A DNA stretch of 64,000 nt. Origin: Nonomuraea jabiensis. GTDB lineage: Bacteria; Actinomycetota; Actinomycetes; Streptosporangiales; Streptosporangiaceae. The notes beneath the pieces are model-generated. The model made no database searches. It saw only the letters and a program-made list of their open reading frames with translations, and was not told the origin of the DNA. Where the stretch lies: positions 8,072,501 through 8,136,500 of the forward strand of contig NZ_JACHMB010000001.1 of NCBI RefSeq assembly GCF_014204795.1, read 5' to 3'. Below are positions 7,936 to 16,425 of this stretch, piece after piece (the first letter of the stretch is position 1; each line of letters opens with the position of its first letter). The translations under genes were made by a program, and so were the position numbers.

Positions 7936-8793
7936 TCAGCCGCTGACGGCGCGCAGGGCGCCCGGCAGGCGGCCGGTCAGGCGGTCGAGCGCGGCCGAGG
8001 TGGCGGCGTCGGCCGGCAGGTAGACGACCACCCGCTGGTCGTCGTAGGAGAGCTCGAGCTGCTCGCGCCTGAGCCGCAGCTCCCCGGCCCCCGGATGCGC
8101 CAGCCGCTCCACCGGGGCCGGCACCGGCGGGACGGGCGGCCGGGCCAGTCGCCCGCTGAACGCCTCGCCCGCCACGAACGACAGCTCCGCGACCAGCTCC
8201 TCCGCGAACGGGTCGCCCTTGGTGGCCGCCAGCTTGAGCGCGGCCGCGTGCTCGTCGGCCACGCGGTCCCAGTCGGGGTAGGCGGCCCTGGCCCGCGCGT
8301 CGGCGAACACGTACCTGACCAGGTTGGGCGGATCGCCGTCGAGCAGCCCCACGGGGCCGTACAGTCGCTCGAACCCCGTGGTGCGGGCCAGCACGTCGCC
8401 CATCCGGTTGAGGAGGACGGCGGGCGCGGGCTCCAGCCGCTCGAGCACCGCCCGCACCGTCGGGCGCACCGTGCGGGCCGGAGCCGCGGCCGCGGCCGGG
8501 CACAGCCGCACGTCGCCGCTGGCCACCTTGGCCAGCTGACGCACGTGGACCCGCTCCTCCTGCGTCAGCCGCAGCGCCTCGGCCAGCGTGATGAGCACCT
8601 GCGTGGACGGGTTGCGGTCGCGGCCCTGCTCCAGCCTGGTCAGGTATTCGACGCTCACCCCCGCCAGGGTGGCCAGCTCGGACCTGCGCAGCCCGGGCGT
8701 GCGCCGCCGCGGACCGCCGGGCAGCCCGACGTCCTCCGGCTTGACGGCTTCCCGGCGGGAGCGCAGGAACGCCCCCAGTTCGTTGTCACCCAC
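7936..8793 (-). CDS. MmyB-type helix-turn-helix transcriptional regulator
   Basis: A 285-residue regulator with an N-terminal XRE-type HTH (about residues 30-85, with the segment LATLAGVSVEYLTRLEQG) and a C-terminal MmyB-like ligand-binding domain (LLNRMGDVLARTTGFERLY and following). In this large actinobacterial family the C-terminal domain is thought to bind a fatty acid or similar ligand, and the gene usually sits divergent to the oxidoreductase it controls. Here a FMN-reductase-like gene starts about 100 bases away in the opposite direction, which fits that pattern. The GTG start gives the usual MGDNELGAFLRSRR N-terminus. It ends six bases from the convergent gene before it. Confidence 0.88.
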   Translation of the reverse strand: MGDNELGAFLRSRREAVKPEDVGLPGGPRRRTPGLRRSELATLAGVSVEYLTRLEQGRDRNPSTQVLITLAEALRLTQEERVHVRQLAKVASGDVRLCPAAAAAPARTVRPTVRAVLERLEPAPAVLLNRMGDVLARTTGFERLYGPVGLLDGDPPNLVRYVFADARARAAYPDWDRVADEHAAALKLAATKGDPFAEELVAELSFVAGEAFSGRLARPPVPPVPAPVERLAHPGAGELRLRREQLELSYDDQRVVVYLPADAATSAALDRLTGRLPGALRAVSG

Positions 8794-8897
8794 AGGCCAC
8801 GAGTGTAGGCCCGGCGCCCGGCGCTTATCGTGGCCCCGCGAGGGCCAGTCTCAGCCCGGCCTCCCTCGCCTGCCCGGCGTCCACGAGCCTGGGGCGC

Positions 8898-9491
8898 ATG
8901 GAGAACATGACATTGGCAGTGATCACCGGCAGCGTTCGCGAAGGGCGGTTCGGCCCCAGGATCACGGAGTGGTTCACCGAGCGGGCGCGCACGCACGGGC
9001 TGTTCGACCTCGACGTGATCGACCTGGCGCTGACGCCGCTGCCCGCGGTGATGCCCGCCACCCCCGAGGAGCTGGCCGACGTGGAGTCCCGCCCGGCGGC
9101 GCTCGGGCGGCTGGCCGCGCGGCTGGCGGCGGCGGACGCGTTCGCGGTGGTGACGCCGGAGTACAACCACAGCTTCCCCGCCTCGCTCAAGAGCGCCATC
9201 GACTGGCACTTCACGGCGTGGATGGCCAAGCCGGTCGCGCTCGTCTCCTACGGCGGGTACGGGGGCGGGATCCGCGCGGCCGAGCACCTGCGGCCGGTCT
9301 TCGCCGAGGTGCACGCCGTGACGATCCGCAACACGATCAGCTTCGACCAGCACTGGAGCCGGTTCGGCCCCGACGGCGAGCTGCTGGACCCGGAGGGGCC
9401 CGACGTCGCCGCCAAGGCGCTGCTCGACCAGCTCGGCTGGTGGAGCAGCGTGCTGCGGGACGCCCGCCGCACCACCCCCTACGTGGCGTGA
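8898..9491 (+). CDS. NAD(P)H-dependent FMN reductase / quinone reductase-like flavoprotein
   Basis: A 197-residue flavodoxin-fold protein. The N-terminal phosphate-binding segment ITGSVREGRFG and the central TPEYNHSFPASLKSAIDW motif are hallmarks of the NADPH-dependent FMN reductase family, soluble enzymes that reduce FMN, azo compounds, quinones or chromate. It is transcribed away from the MmyB-type regulator gene, its likely controller. ATG 8898 is taken; ATG 8907 with GGAG just ahead is an alternative and would remove only three residues. It ends four bases from the convergent nucleotidyltransferase gene. Confidence 0.87.
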   Translation: MENMTLAVITGSVREGRFGPRITEWFTERARTHGLFDLDVIDLALTPLPAVMPATPEELADVESRPAALGRLAARLAAADAFAVVTPEYNHSFPASLKSAIDWHFTAWMAKPVALVSYGGYGGGIRAAEHLRPVFAEVHAVTIRNTISFDQHWSRFGPDGELLDPEGPDVAAKALLDQLGWWSSVLRDARRTTPYVA

Positions 9492-9495
9492 GGCC

Positions 9496-10509
9496 CTAAC
9501 ACAGGGCCATCGCGGTCTGCCACACGCCGGGGAGCGCCGCCAGGACCAGGTCCCCCTTGCGCCGCCGGTCCCGGCGCGTCTCCGCCCCCAGGTCGGCCAG
9601 CAGCTCGCGGAAGCCGTCCTCGTATCCCTGCTCGCCCGCCTGTTCACCCGCCTGCTCACCCGCCAGGGCCCGCTTGGCCAGGCAGCGCGCGTAGGTGGCC
9701 ACGAGCCAGAAGACCGCCTCCCGGTGCAGGCCGCGTTCGATGAGCTCGCGGGTGCCGTCGATGGCGATGGGCCGCGCCGGCGGGGTGATGTCCGAGTCGA
9801 ACGGGTAGGAGGGGACGCGGACGGCCGCCGTGGCGTCGAACACCTTCTCCAGCATGGCCAGGTGCCGCTCGACCCGGGCCGCGCTCAGGTGAGCGGCGCC
9901 CAGCAGTTCGAGCAGGCTCTCGTGGAAGTCCAGCCGCCCGTGCTCGGCGAGCAGCTCGCGCACGGCCACGTAGCGGCGCCGGATCGTGGGGTTGCGCAGC
10001 GCCGCCACCAGCAGCACGTGGGTGGTCACCCCGGTGCCGAACAGCCACGAGGCGACCTGGTCGGGCAGGGGCGCCCGCTCGTCGATGCCGTTGATGAAGC
10101 CGCGCACCCGGTCCATGGCGTTGGTGCACCGGGCCAGGATCCACGGCCGCTCGGCGAAGTCACGTGAGACCACCCGCTGGATCTCGGTCAGCCGCCCGGA
10201 CGGGTCGGCCAGCACGCAGGGCAGGTGGAAGCTGCCGGCCAGGTGGTAGTCGCTCAGCACCTCGTGCGTGGAGCCCAGCCCCGAGACGGAGGAGACCTCC
10301 AGCAGGACCCCGCGGTAGGTGAACTTGCCCAGCCGGGCGGGCTGGTCCGCGACCACGACGACGTCCACGTCCGAGGTCGCGGCCAGCTCGGCGGCCGGGT
10401 CGGCCCACAGGGCCGACCCGGTCAGGAAGGCCCCGTCGAAGCCCGGCAGCGCGGCGCCTTCCTCCAGCACCCACTGCCGAGCGATCTGTCTGGCTTCCTC
10501 AATCCGCAT
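9496..10509 (-). CDS. Nucleotidyltransferase-domain protein
   Basis: A 337-residue protein with an N-terminal minimal nucleotidyltransferase fold: LTGSALWADP then TSDVDVVVV, where GS and DxD are the nucleotide- and metal-binding residues. The remainder is mostly helical. Related proteins include aminoglycoside-type or kanamycin nucleotidyltransferase-like enzymes, but the substrate is unknown. Near the C-terminus there is a triple AGEQ repeat coded by three 12-base DNA units (9628-9663). It overlaps the 3' end of copC by 11 bases, so the two are likely one transcript with copC first. Confidence 0.8.
   Translation of the reverse strand: MRIEEARQIARQWVLEEGAALPGFDGAFLTGSALWADPAAELAATSDVDVVVVADQPARLGKFTYRGVLLEVSSVSGLGSTHEVLSDYHLAGSFHLPCVLADPSGRLTEIQRVVSRDFAERPWILARCTNAMDRVRGFINGIDERAPLPDQVASWLFGTGVTTHVLLVAALRNPTIRRRYVAVRELLAEHGRLDFHESLLELLGAAHLSAARVERHLAMLEKVFDATAAVRVPSYPFDSDITPPARPIAIDGTRELIERGLHREAVFWLVATYARCLAKRALAGEQAGEQAGEQGYEDGFRELLADLGAETRRDRRRKGDLVLAALPGVWQTAMALC
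9628..9663. repeat. Three in-frame 12-bp repeats inside the nucleotidyltransferase gene
   Basis: Units CTGCTCGCCCGC, CTGTTCACCCGC and CTGCTCACCCGC lie head to tail and encode AGEQ three times on the minus strand. This is probably a replication-slippage expansion in a surface loop. Confidence 0.85.
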
Positions 10510-11089
10510 CCACTTCCTCCCGATCTGGGCCGCGGCGCGCGGTCCGGATCAGAACGAACGCGCCCAGCACGACAAGCACCGCCAGCCCGCCCCAGATCCA
10601 GCCGGGAACCCCCGCGGAGGACGCGGGCCGCTCGCCGGCCGCCGCGGCGGACCCGGCCGCCTGTGGCGGCGTGCTCGCCGTCGGCCCCCCGCCGATGGAC
10701 GAGGGCGAAGCCGATGGAGAAGGTGATCCTTTCACGCTGAAGGGGATTTCGCCCTCTATGGGATGCCCGTCGGACGAAACGACACGCCAGGCGATGACGT
10801 AGGGGCCCGGCGGGAGCGGCTGCGGGACGTCGGTGAGCACCTTCGGCCCGTCGAGCACGGGCTTGCCGAGCGGGACCTCCTTGCCCGCCGCGTCGTGCAG
10901 CACGACGAACGGGAACTTCACGCTCGCGCTGTATTCGAGCTCGATCTCGTCGACCGAGTCGACCTGGGCGTTCTTGGCGGGCGAGCTGCTCTTGAGCGCG
11001 TCGTGCGCGAACGCCGGCGATGCCGGAAATATCAGGATGAGGGCGCACGCGAGTGCCGCCCCGATGAGGTGTCGTGGCAGGAACGCCAT
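10499..11089 (-). CDS. copC: CopC-domain copper-binding exported protein with membrane anchor
   Basis: A 196-residue exported protein. A signal peptide ends at AFA; the mature protein begins HDALKSSSP, whose N-terminal His is a Cu(II) ligand in CopC proteins. The conserved VVSSDGHPIEGEIPF segment with Asp and His supplies further ligands. A Ser/Pro/Gly-rich linker (about residues 125-155) and one C-terminal helix (GWIWGGLAVLVVLGAFVL) anchor it to the outer face of the membrane, as in the actinobacterial YcnJ/CopC variants. GGAGA precedes the ATG. No CopD domain is fused, but the next gene upstream encodes a small multi-helix membrane protein that might partner it. Confidence 0.9.
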   Translation of the reverse strand: MAFLPRHLIGAALACALILIFPASPAFAHDALKSSSPAKNAQVDSVDEIELEYSASVKFPFVVLHDAAGKEVPLGKPVLDGPKVLTDVPQPLPPGPYVIAWRVVSSDGHPIEGEIPFSVKGSPSPSASPSSIGGGPTASTPPQAAGSAAAAGERPASSAGVPGWIWGGLAVLVVLGAFVLIRTARRGPDREEVDAD

Positions 11090-11186
11090 GATGGGTCTCC
11101 AGAACGATCTCCCGGACGCGCGCGTGGCGCCGTCCGGACACAGGCAAGGGTACGCGCCCCGCCGGGCGCGCCAAGGAACGTGTGCG

Positions 11187-11738
11187 TCAGCCGAAGTGCC
11201 TCGGCCCAGGGGGCGGGCCTCGCCTGAGGATCGCGCCGGAGACGGTCCTTCCCGCGTACGCGGTCAGGTAAGGGGTGACCGGCCGCCACGAGGGCCATCC
11301 GGCCTCGGCGGGGACGGCGGCGGGCAGGGGGACGATCAGCCGCGGCGCGCCGTACAGGCGGATCATGAGCCACAGCGCGCGCTCGCCCCGGTGCAGCCAC
11401 CAGGCCGTCAGTCCCGCCATCGTGAGATGGACCAGCGCCATGCCGGGCGCGGGATGCCCGTGCGCCGGGCCGGCCCCGGCCGCGGGCGTGAGCCGTTCGA
11501 AGAGCTGGTGCAGCAGCATCTGGGTGCTCACGGTCGCCACCAGCACCGCCGCGGGGCCGCGTTCGCGCCCGTCGATCAGGTACGCCAGCCCGAGCGCGGC
11601 CAGCACCCCGGCCAGGTAGACCTCGAACGGCACCAGGCCGCCGCCCGCCAGCGCGTGGCCGCCCGCCGACACCGCGCCGCAGACCGTCGCGAACACGACG
11701 GCCCGCACAAGGCGCAGCACTGACGACGCGGAGGACAC
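11187..11738 (-). CDS. Small polytopic membrane protein near copC, function unknown
   Basis: A 183-residue protein with four or five hydrophobic helices and a short His-containing loop (GPAHGHPAPG). GTG 11738 is supported by AGGAGA (11748-11753) nine bases ahead; the longer open frame upstream runs into a structured noncoding region and is not credible. It lies 97 bases upstream of copC on the same strand. The arrangement suggests a role linked to copper or another metal, but I recognise no family and state no function. Confidence 0.65.
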   Translation of the reverse strand: MSSASSVLRLVRAVVFATVCGAVSAGGHALAGGGLVPFEVYLAGVLAALGLAYLIDGRERGPAAVLVATVSTQMLLHQLFERLTPAAGAGPAHGHPAPGMALVHLTMAGLTAWWLHRGERALWLMIRLYGAPRLIVPLPAAVPAEAGWPSWRPVTPYLTAYAGRTVSGAILRRGPPPGPRHFG

Positions 11739-11760
11739 AGCCGATATTCTCCTGGAAGGT

Positions 11761-12090
11761 CGGGAGAAAGTCTCAGATTTCCCTCGGGAATTACCCCTTT
11801 GGCCGGTCCCGAGGGCCCGGGGATCGGCGTCGTAGCAGGTCATCCGGCTCTTATCCGGAGGGCCCGACAAGGGCCCGGTGACGCCGGAACACCGCGATGT
11901 GGGTTTGTGAAAGGGACGACCCGCTATTGACACTTTTTCACCGGCGCTTTCCCAGCATGGGATATTCGCCTGCGGCGTGGCGTTGAAGAGCGCCTCGCCG
12001 CAACTGTAACCATCGTACCGATCTTGTCGGCCCGCTCGGCGGGCGGCACAGGCCGGACCCTGGCCTGACGCATCCCGAAAGGTACGGTAC
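11761..12090 (+). promoter_or_regulatory. Hairpin-rich leader of the secreted protein gene; possible c-di-AMP riboswitch in its 5' half
   Basis: These 330 bases have no convincing gene. The 5' half holds AGCAGGTCATCCGGCTCTTA at 11834-11853, followed by CCGGAGGGCCCGACA. From memory this resembles the 3' conserved part of the ydaO/c-di-AMP riboswitch, which in actinomycetes precedes secreted cell-wall proteins; the usual CAGCTAACC tail is not clear. The 3' half holds three perfect or near-perfect hairpins: 11971-12002 (TGCGGCG...CGCCGCA), 12030-12044 (GCCCGC/GCGGGC) and 12049-12067 (CAGGCC/GGCCTG). Between the first two, CCGCAACTGTAA recalls a cobalamin-riboswitch core. GAAAGG (12077-12082) is the likely ribosome-binding site. 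Structured: confident. Riboswitch class: tentative. Confidence 0.35.
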
Positions 12091-12888
12091 ATGTCCACTC
12101 CCAATTCACGGACAAATGCCCCAGCCAATCCCGTCCGGACCAAGGCACGTCACGCGATGAGATGGGCGATGAGCGGCTCGCTTTCGATGGCCCTGGTCGC
12201 CGCCCTGGTGCCGGCGGCCAGAGCGGACGACGACGACGACACCGACCGCGCCACCGAAACCGCCGAAACCGCCGAGACCACGGCGCCCGCGGAGACCGCC
12301 GGCACCGCGACCACCACGAACAATGACGACCGGCGCCGCCGTCGCCTCCGCCACCGCCACTTCCCCCTCATCCACGGCGACAGATGCAGCCCGCACCTGT
12401 TCTTCAAGGTGCACTCGCTCTCTCCGCGCAACTTCTTCCTGCCCCGCACCAACTACGTCGACGGCCCCGGCGGTACGGTGACGGCGTCGGTCACGCGGGA
12501 GCACGAGGTCCGCGCGTTCCTGGAGACCGAGAACGAGAGGCGGAAGGCCGTCTCCACGACTGAACCGCTCACCCGGGTGGAACCGATCACCACCCGCGAA
12601 GTGGTGCGCGAGATGCGCCGGATGGGCCTGCCGCACCTCGAAGAGCGTCACATGGTCTTCACCGGCCACGAATACAGCCGGGAGATCACCAAGGGGATGT
12701 ACGGCCATCTGTGGTACCGCGTCTTCGGCTACCGCGTGGGCTGGTCGGCCTGGCAGGTGATGGGCACGTGCCGCGACGTCAGGGTCGCCAGCGGGTACGC
12801 CAACATCCCCGCCAGGGTCGAGGGCTGGCGCTACTGGGAGACCAAGTATCCGACCTTCAAGCACCGCCGCCTGCCCTGGAAGCCGTGA
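12091..12888 (+). CDS. Secreted protein of unknown function behind a structured leader
   Basis: A 265-residue protein with an N-terminal extension, then a signal peptide (RWAMSGSLSMALVAALVPAARA) ending near residue 45. The mature part starts with an acidic DDDDDT stretch, a Thr/Ala/Glu-rich low-complexity section (TAETAETTAPAETAGT), a basic run (RRRRRLRHRH), then a globular region of about 150 residues with conserved-looking Trp and Tyr near the end (WYRVFGYRVGWSAWQVMG, WRYWETKYP). I do not recognise the fold. The ATG at 12091 has GAAAGG eight bases ahead. Its unusually long leader suggests post-transcriptional control. Confidence 0.7.
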   Translation: MSTPNSRTNAPANPVRTKARHAMRWAMSGSLSMALVAALVPAARADDDDDTDRATETAETAETTAPAETAGTATTTNNDDRRRRRLRHRHFPLIHGDRCSPHLFFKVHSLSPRNFFLPRTNYVDGPGGTVTASVTREHEVRAFLETENERRKAVSTTEPLTRVEPITTREVVREMRRMGLPHLEERHMVFTGHEYSREITKGMYGHLWYRVFGYRVGWSAWQVMGTCRDVRVASGYANIPARVEGWRYWETKYPTFKHRRLPWKP

Positions 12889-13000
12889 GCGTACGGCGCC
12901 GTTGGCCACGGGCGCGGGGGTCGTGGGACACTGCTCATGGCGCCGGGCCGGCGTGCGCCCCGTGCGGGCGCGGAAACCGCGGACAGAGGCAGCGGCAGAC

Positions 13001-13645
13001 ATGGCGATACCCCCTTCGATCCGGGTGGTTCTCGTGGAGGATCACGCCATGGTCGCCGAGGCGATCGGGCTGGCGCTGGAGCGGGTGCCCGACATCGAGG
13101 TGGTGGCCCAGACCGGTAGCGTCGCCGGGGCGGTGGCCGAGACCGGCAGGCTCCAGCCGGACGTCGTCGTGCTCGACCGGCGCCTGCCCGACGGCGACGG
13201 GATCGCGGCCATCGGGCGGCTGGTGGCGGCGGCGCCCAAGGCGCGGGTGCTGGTGCTGACCGGCGAGGCGACCGTCTCCGTGGCGGCCCGGGCGGTGGCG
13301 GCCGGGGGCGCCGGTCTCGTGGTGAAGTCGTCCCGGCTGGGGGAGCTGGAATCGGCGGTGCGGGAGGTGGCGGCCGGCGGGGTGGTGTTCGCGCCCGGGC
13401 TGCTGCCGGGGGTGCTCGACCGGCTGACCGGGCGCGCGGGGCGCCTGGGGTCCGCGCTGACGGCTCGCGAGCGCGAGACGCTGCGGCTCCTGGCCGACGG
13501 CATGGGCGCGCGCGAGATCGGCGAACGGCTCGGCGTGGCCCGCAACACGGCGCGCAACCACGTGCAGCACGTGCTGGAGAAGCTGGGCGCGAGGTCCAAG
13601 CTGGAGGCGGTCGCGGTGGCCCGCAGGGAAGGGCTGCTCGACTGA
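13001..13645 (+). CDS. NarL/LuxR-family response regulator
   Basis: A 214-residue DNA-binding response regulator. The receiver domain shows VLVEDHAMV with the acidic pair, VVVLDRRLPDGDG with the phospho-acceptor Asp, and the later LVLTG and VVKSS (Lys) positions. The C-terminal LuxR helix-turn-helix reads LTARERETLRLLADGMGAREIGERLG and following. ATG 13001 is preferred over an upstream GTG because the receiver domain begins right after it and AGAGG lies just ahead. The histidine kinase of the matching HisKA_3 class is encoded two genes downstream, so these are a likely two-component pair. Signal and regulon unknown. Confidence 0.9.
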   Translation: MAIPPSIRVVLVEDHAMVAEAIGLALERVPDIEVVAQTGSVAGAVAETGRLQPDVVVLDRRLPDGDGIAAIGRLVAAAPKARVLVLTGEATVSVAARAVAAGGAGLVVKSSRLGELESAVREVAAGGVVFAPGLLPGVLDRLTGRAGRLGSALTARERETLRLLADGMGAREIGERLGVARNTARNHVQHVLEKLGARSKLEAVAVARREGLLD

Positions 13646-13738
13646 CGCATTTGCACCATCTCGCGTGCCACAGGTGTACCAGCCGGCCTGGCGCTGATGC
13701 GTCTCGTGATCGGATAGTTGCTCCCCGAAAGTAGAGGG

Positions 13739-14167
13739 GTGGTCAGCGAGAAGGCCGGGCAGTACCAGGTCGACACCCCCCTGCCGAAGGAGATGGACAG
13801 CATCACGGCGGCGCGCCGGATCGTGCGCCGGGCCCTGGCGGAGTGCGGCTACCGGGGCCACCACGAGGACGTCCTGCTCGTGGTGTCGGAGCTGGTGACC
13901 AACGCGCTGGTGCACGGCGACGGCCCGCCGTGCCTGAGGCTGCGGGGCAGCGCGGTGCGGGTGCGGGTGGAAGTGAGCGACGACGGAGAGCGGCTGCCCG
14001 AGCCGCGTGAACCCGGTCCGTCGAACGGCTGGGGGCTGCACGTCGTCCGGCTCCTGTCCATCGGCTGGGGGATCACGCCCGCCGACGGCGACAAGGGCGG
14101 AAAGGTGGTGTGGTGCGAGCTGGCGCCCCGCCTCGCCCCGCTCCAGGCCCGCGCCTTCGACGGCTGA
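13739..14167 (+). CDS. RsbW-like ATP-binding (anti-sigma/serine kinase type) protein
   Basis: A protein of about 142 residues with a HATPase_c_2 fold: the N-box segment VVSELVTNALVHGDGPP and the G-box segment NGWGLHVVRLL are clear. Streptomycetes encode dozens of such stand-alone RsbW-like ATPases that act as anti-sigma factors or serine kinases. No cognate sigma factor or anti-anti-sigma gene lies next to it; instead it sits between a response regulator and a histidine kinase. The start is uncertain: GTG 13739 or TTG 13718 upstream; an internal ATG has its AAGGAG site too close. Confidence 0.82.
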   Translation: MVSEKAGQYQVDTPLPKEMDSITAARRIVRRALAECGYRGHHEDVLLVVSELVTNALVHGDGPPCLRLRGSAVRVRVEVSDDGERLPEPREPGPSNGWGLHVVRLLSIGWGITPADGDKGGKVVWCELAPRLAPLQARAFDG

Positions 14168-14202
14168 ACCTGCCGGGGCGGTTTGGGTCATCGTGCCATG
14201 TC

Positions 14203-15246
14203 ATGAAAAGCTGCGGTATGGCCGTGGATAACCTTCCACAAGCGGATATGGAATTACTGGTCCAGAGCATCCGCGATTACGCCATTTTCATGCTCGATCC
14301 CCGGGGCAGGATCGTGAGCTGGAACGCCGGAGCCCAGCACATCAAGGGGTACACGGCCGAGGAGATCATCGGCACCCACTTCTCCGTCTTCTACCCGCCC
14401 GAGGACGTCGCGGCCGGCAAGCCGTTCAAGGGGCTGGAGGCGGCCGCCTCCGACGGCCGCTGGGAGGGGGAGGGGTGGCGGGTCCGCAAGGACGGCACCA
14501 GGTTCTGGGCCAGCGTGGTCATCACCGCCCTGCGCGACGCACGCGGCGAGCTGCGCGGGTTCGGCAAGGTGACGCGTGACCTGACCGAGCGGCGCAGCAT
14601 GGCCAGGGCGCTGGACGAGCGCGGCCTGCTGCTCGGCCGCCTGGTGCAGGCCCAGGAGCAGGAGCGCCGCCGCATCGCCTCCGACGTGCACGACGACACC
14701 ATCCAGTCCATGGTCTCCGTCGGGATGCGGCTGCGGGTGCTGGAGGAGGGCCTGCCCGAGGAGCACGCGGCCGGCGTCCGCGCGCTCGGCGACGCCGTCG
14801 AGGCCGCCGTGGGGCGCCTGCGCGACCTGGCCTTCCGGTTACGCCTGCCCGGTGACGGGCTGGCGGAGGGGCTCGCCTCCTACCTGGAGCGGGAGATGCG
14901 GGGGATGACGTACGAGCTGGTGAACCACCTGGAACGCGAGCCGCCCGCCGAGGCCGCGATCACCGTCTTCCGCATCTGCCAGGAGGCCCTCACGAACGTC
15001 CGCAAGCACGCGGGAGCCGTCGCCGTCGCCGTGGAGCTGGCCTCGCTCGACGGTGGCGTCCACGTCCGCGTGCGCGACGACGGGGTCGGGATCAGCCACC
15101 AGGGCGGCCTGGACGGCCACTTCGGGCTGATCGAGATGCGCGAGCGGGCCGAGACGGCCGGCGGCTGGTGGAGCATCCGGGGCGCGCCCGGCGCGGGCAC
15201 GACGGTCGACTTCTGGGTGCCGGCCGTCGCGCGCCACCCGTCATGA
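14203..15246 (+). CDS. PAS-domain sensor histidine kinase (HisKA_3 type)
   Basis: A 347-residue cytoplasmic kinase with no membrane helix. The PAS domain (about residues 15-135) contains DPRGRIVSWNAGAQHIKGYT; the PAC part is GFGKVTRDLTERR. The dimerisation/phospho-acceptor region reads QERRRIASDVHDDTIQSM with His in the DxHD position typical of HisKA_3 kinases that pair with NarL/LuxR regulators. The ATP-binding N-box (CQEALTNVRKHA) and G-box (DDGVGIS, HFGLIEMRERAE) follow. The likely partner is the regulator at 13001. The PAS motif suits redox, light or small-ligand sensing, without specific evidence. Its stop overlaps the acetate kinase stop by six bases on the other strand. Confidence 0.88.
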   Translation: MKSCGMAVDNLPQADMELLVQSIRDYAIFMLDPRGRIVSWNAGAQHIKGYTAEEIIGTHFSVFYPPEDVAAGKPFKGLEAAASDGRWEGEGWRVRKDGTRFWASVVITALRDARGELRGFGKVTRDLTERRSMARALDERGLLLGRLVQAQEQERRRIASDVHDDTIQSMVSVGMRLRVLEEGLPEEHAAGVRALGDAVEAAVGRLRDLAFRLRLPGDGLAEGLASYLEREMRGMTYELVNHLEREPPAEAAITVFRICQEALTNVRKHAGAVAVAVELASLDGGVHVRVRDDGVGISHQGGLDGHFGLIEMRERAETAGGWWSIRGAPGAGTTVDFWVPAVARHPS

Positions 15247-16425
15247 TCCCGGCGTGATCAGCGCGAGGGTCTGGCGGGCGATCTCCCACTCCTCGTCCGT
15301 CGGGATGACGAGCACGGCCACCTCCGCGTCCGGCGGCGAGACCGCCCGCTCCTGCGCCGACTCGGCCTGGTTGAGCGCGGGGTCCACGGTGATGCCGAGC
15401 CGGTCGAGCCCGGACAGGGACTCGGCGCGGGTGGCCGCGTCGTGCTCGCCGACCCCGCCGGTGAACACGATCGCGTCCACCCGCCCGAGCAGCGCGTAGT
15501 AGGCACCGACGTACTTGCGGACGCGCCGCGTGTAGACCGCCAGGGCCAGCCGGGCCTCGGGGTCGTCGCGGGCGCGCACCTCGCGCATGTCGCCCGTCCC
15601 GGCCAGCGCCAGCAGGCCGCCCTGGCGGTCGAGCCCGCTCTCCACCTGCCGCGCGTCCATCCCGTTCACGCGCGCCAGGTAGCCGGCGAGCGCGGGGTCG
15701 ACGTCGCCCGAGCGGGTGCCCATGACCAGCCCCTCCAGGGGCGTCAGGCCCATGGAGGTGTCGACGCTGCGCCCGCCGGAGATCGCGGTCGCGCTGGCGC
15801 CGTTGCCCAGGTGGAGGACGATGAGGTGGAGGGTGTCCGGATCGCGGCCGAGGAAGGCGGCGGCGCGGCGGGAGACGTACGCGCAGGAGGTGCCGTGGAA
15901 GCCGAAGCGCCGCACGCCGAGCCGCTCGCGCCAGTCGCGCGGCACCGCGTACGTGTACGCCTCGGGCGGCAGCGCCAGCTGGAACGCGGTGTCGAACACG
16001 GCCACCTGCGGCACCCCCGGGAAGGCGCCGCGCGCCACCCGGATCCCGGTCAGGCTGACCGGATTGTGCAGGGGCGCGAGCGGCGCCAGCTCCTCGATCG
16101 CCCCCATCACGTCGTCGTCGACCAGCACCGCCTCGGCGAACCGGGTCCCGCCGTGCACGACGCGGTGCCCGACCGCGACCGGGTCCAGCGCCGGCCCCGC
16201 CGCCTCGAACGCCTTCATGACCGCGGCCAGCCCCGCCTCGTGCCCGGGGAACGGCTCCTCCGACACGTAAGGGGGCCGGTCCGCGGCGTGGTGCGTCAGC
16301 CGCCCGCGCTCCTCGCCGATGCGCTCCACCAGCCCCCTCGCCGGGCGCTCGCGGGTGCGGACGTCGACGAGCTCGTACTTGATGGACGACGAACCCGTGT
16401 TCAGTACGAGGATGCGCCCGGCCAC
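15241..16425 (-). CDS. ackA: Acetate kinase
   Basis: Interconverts acetyl phosphate + ADP and acetate + ATP. At about 394 residues it has the family length and the hallmarks LVLNTGSSSIKYEL at the N-terminus, VGHRVVHGG, FGFHGTSCAYV, LHLGNGASATA, DTSMGLTPLEGLVMGTRSGD and VFTGGVGEH near the end. GTG 16425 is chosen because CAGGA lies about eight bases ahead; GTG 16431 would add two residues. The first 25 bases overlap the end of the phosphoketolase gene, so translation is coupled. Acetyl phosphate from phosphoketolase is its obvious substrate, giving one ATP per cycle. Confidence 0.96.
   Translation of the reverse strand: MAGRILVLNTGSSSIKYELVDVRTRERPARGLVERIGEERGRLTHHAADRPPYVSEEPFPGHEAGLAAVMKAFEAAGPALDPVAVGHRVVHGGTRFAEAVLVDDDVMGAIEELAPLAPLHNPVSLTGIRVARGAFPGVPQVAVFDTAFQLALPPEAYTYAVPRDWRERLGVRRFGFHGTSCAYVSRRAAAFLGRDPDTLHLIVLHLGNGASATAISGGRSVDTSMGLTPLEGLVMGTRSGDVDPALAGYLARVNGMDARQVESGLDRQGGLLALAGTGDMREVRARDDPEARLALAVYTRRVRKYVGAYYALLGRVDAIVFTGGVGEHDAATRAESLSGLDRLGITVDPALNQAESAQERAVSPPDAEVAVLVIPTDEEWEIARQTLALITPGS

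Noticed and set aside
11971..12082. Cobalamin riboswitch
   Set aside because: CCGCAACTGTAA matches one core segment, but the B12-box-like part and the overall order of elements are not convincing by eye.
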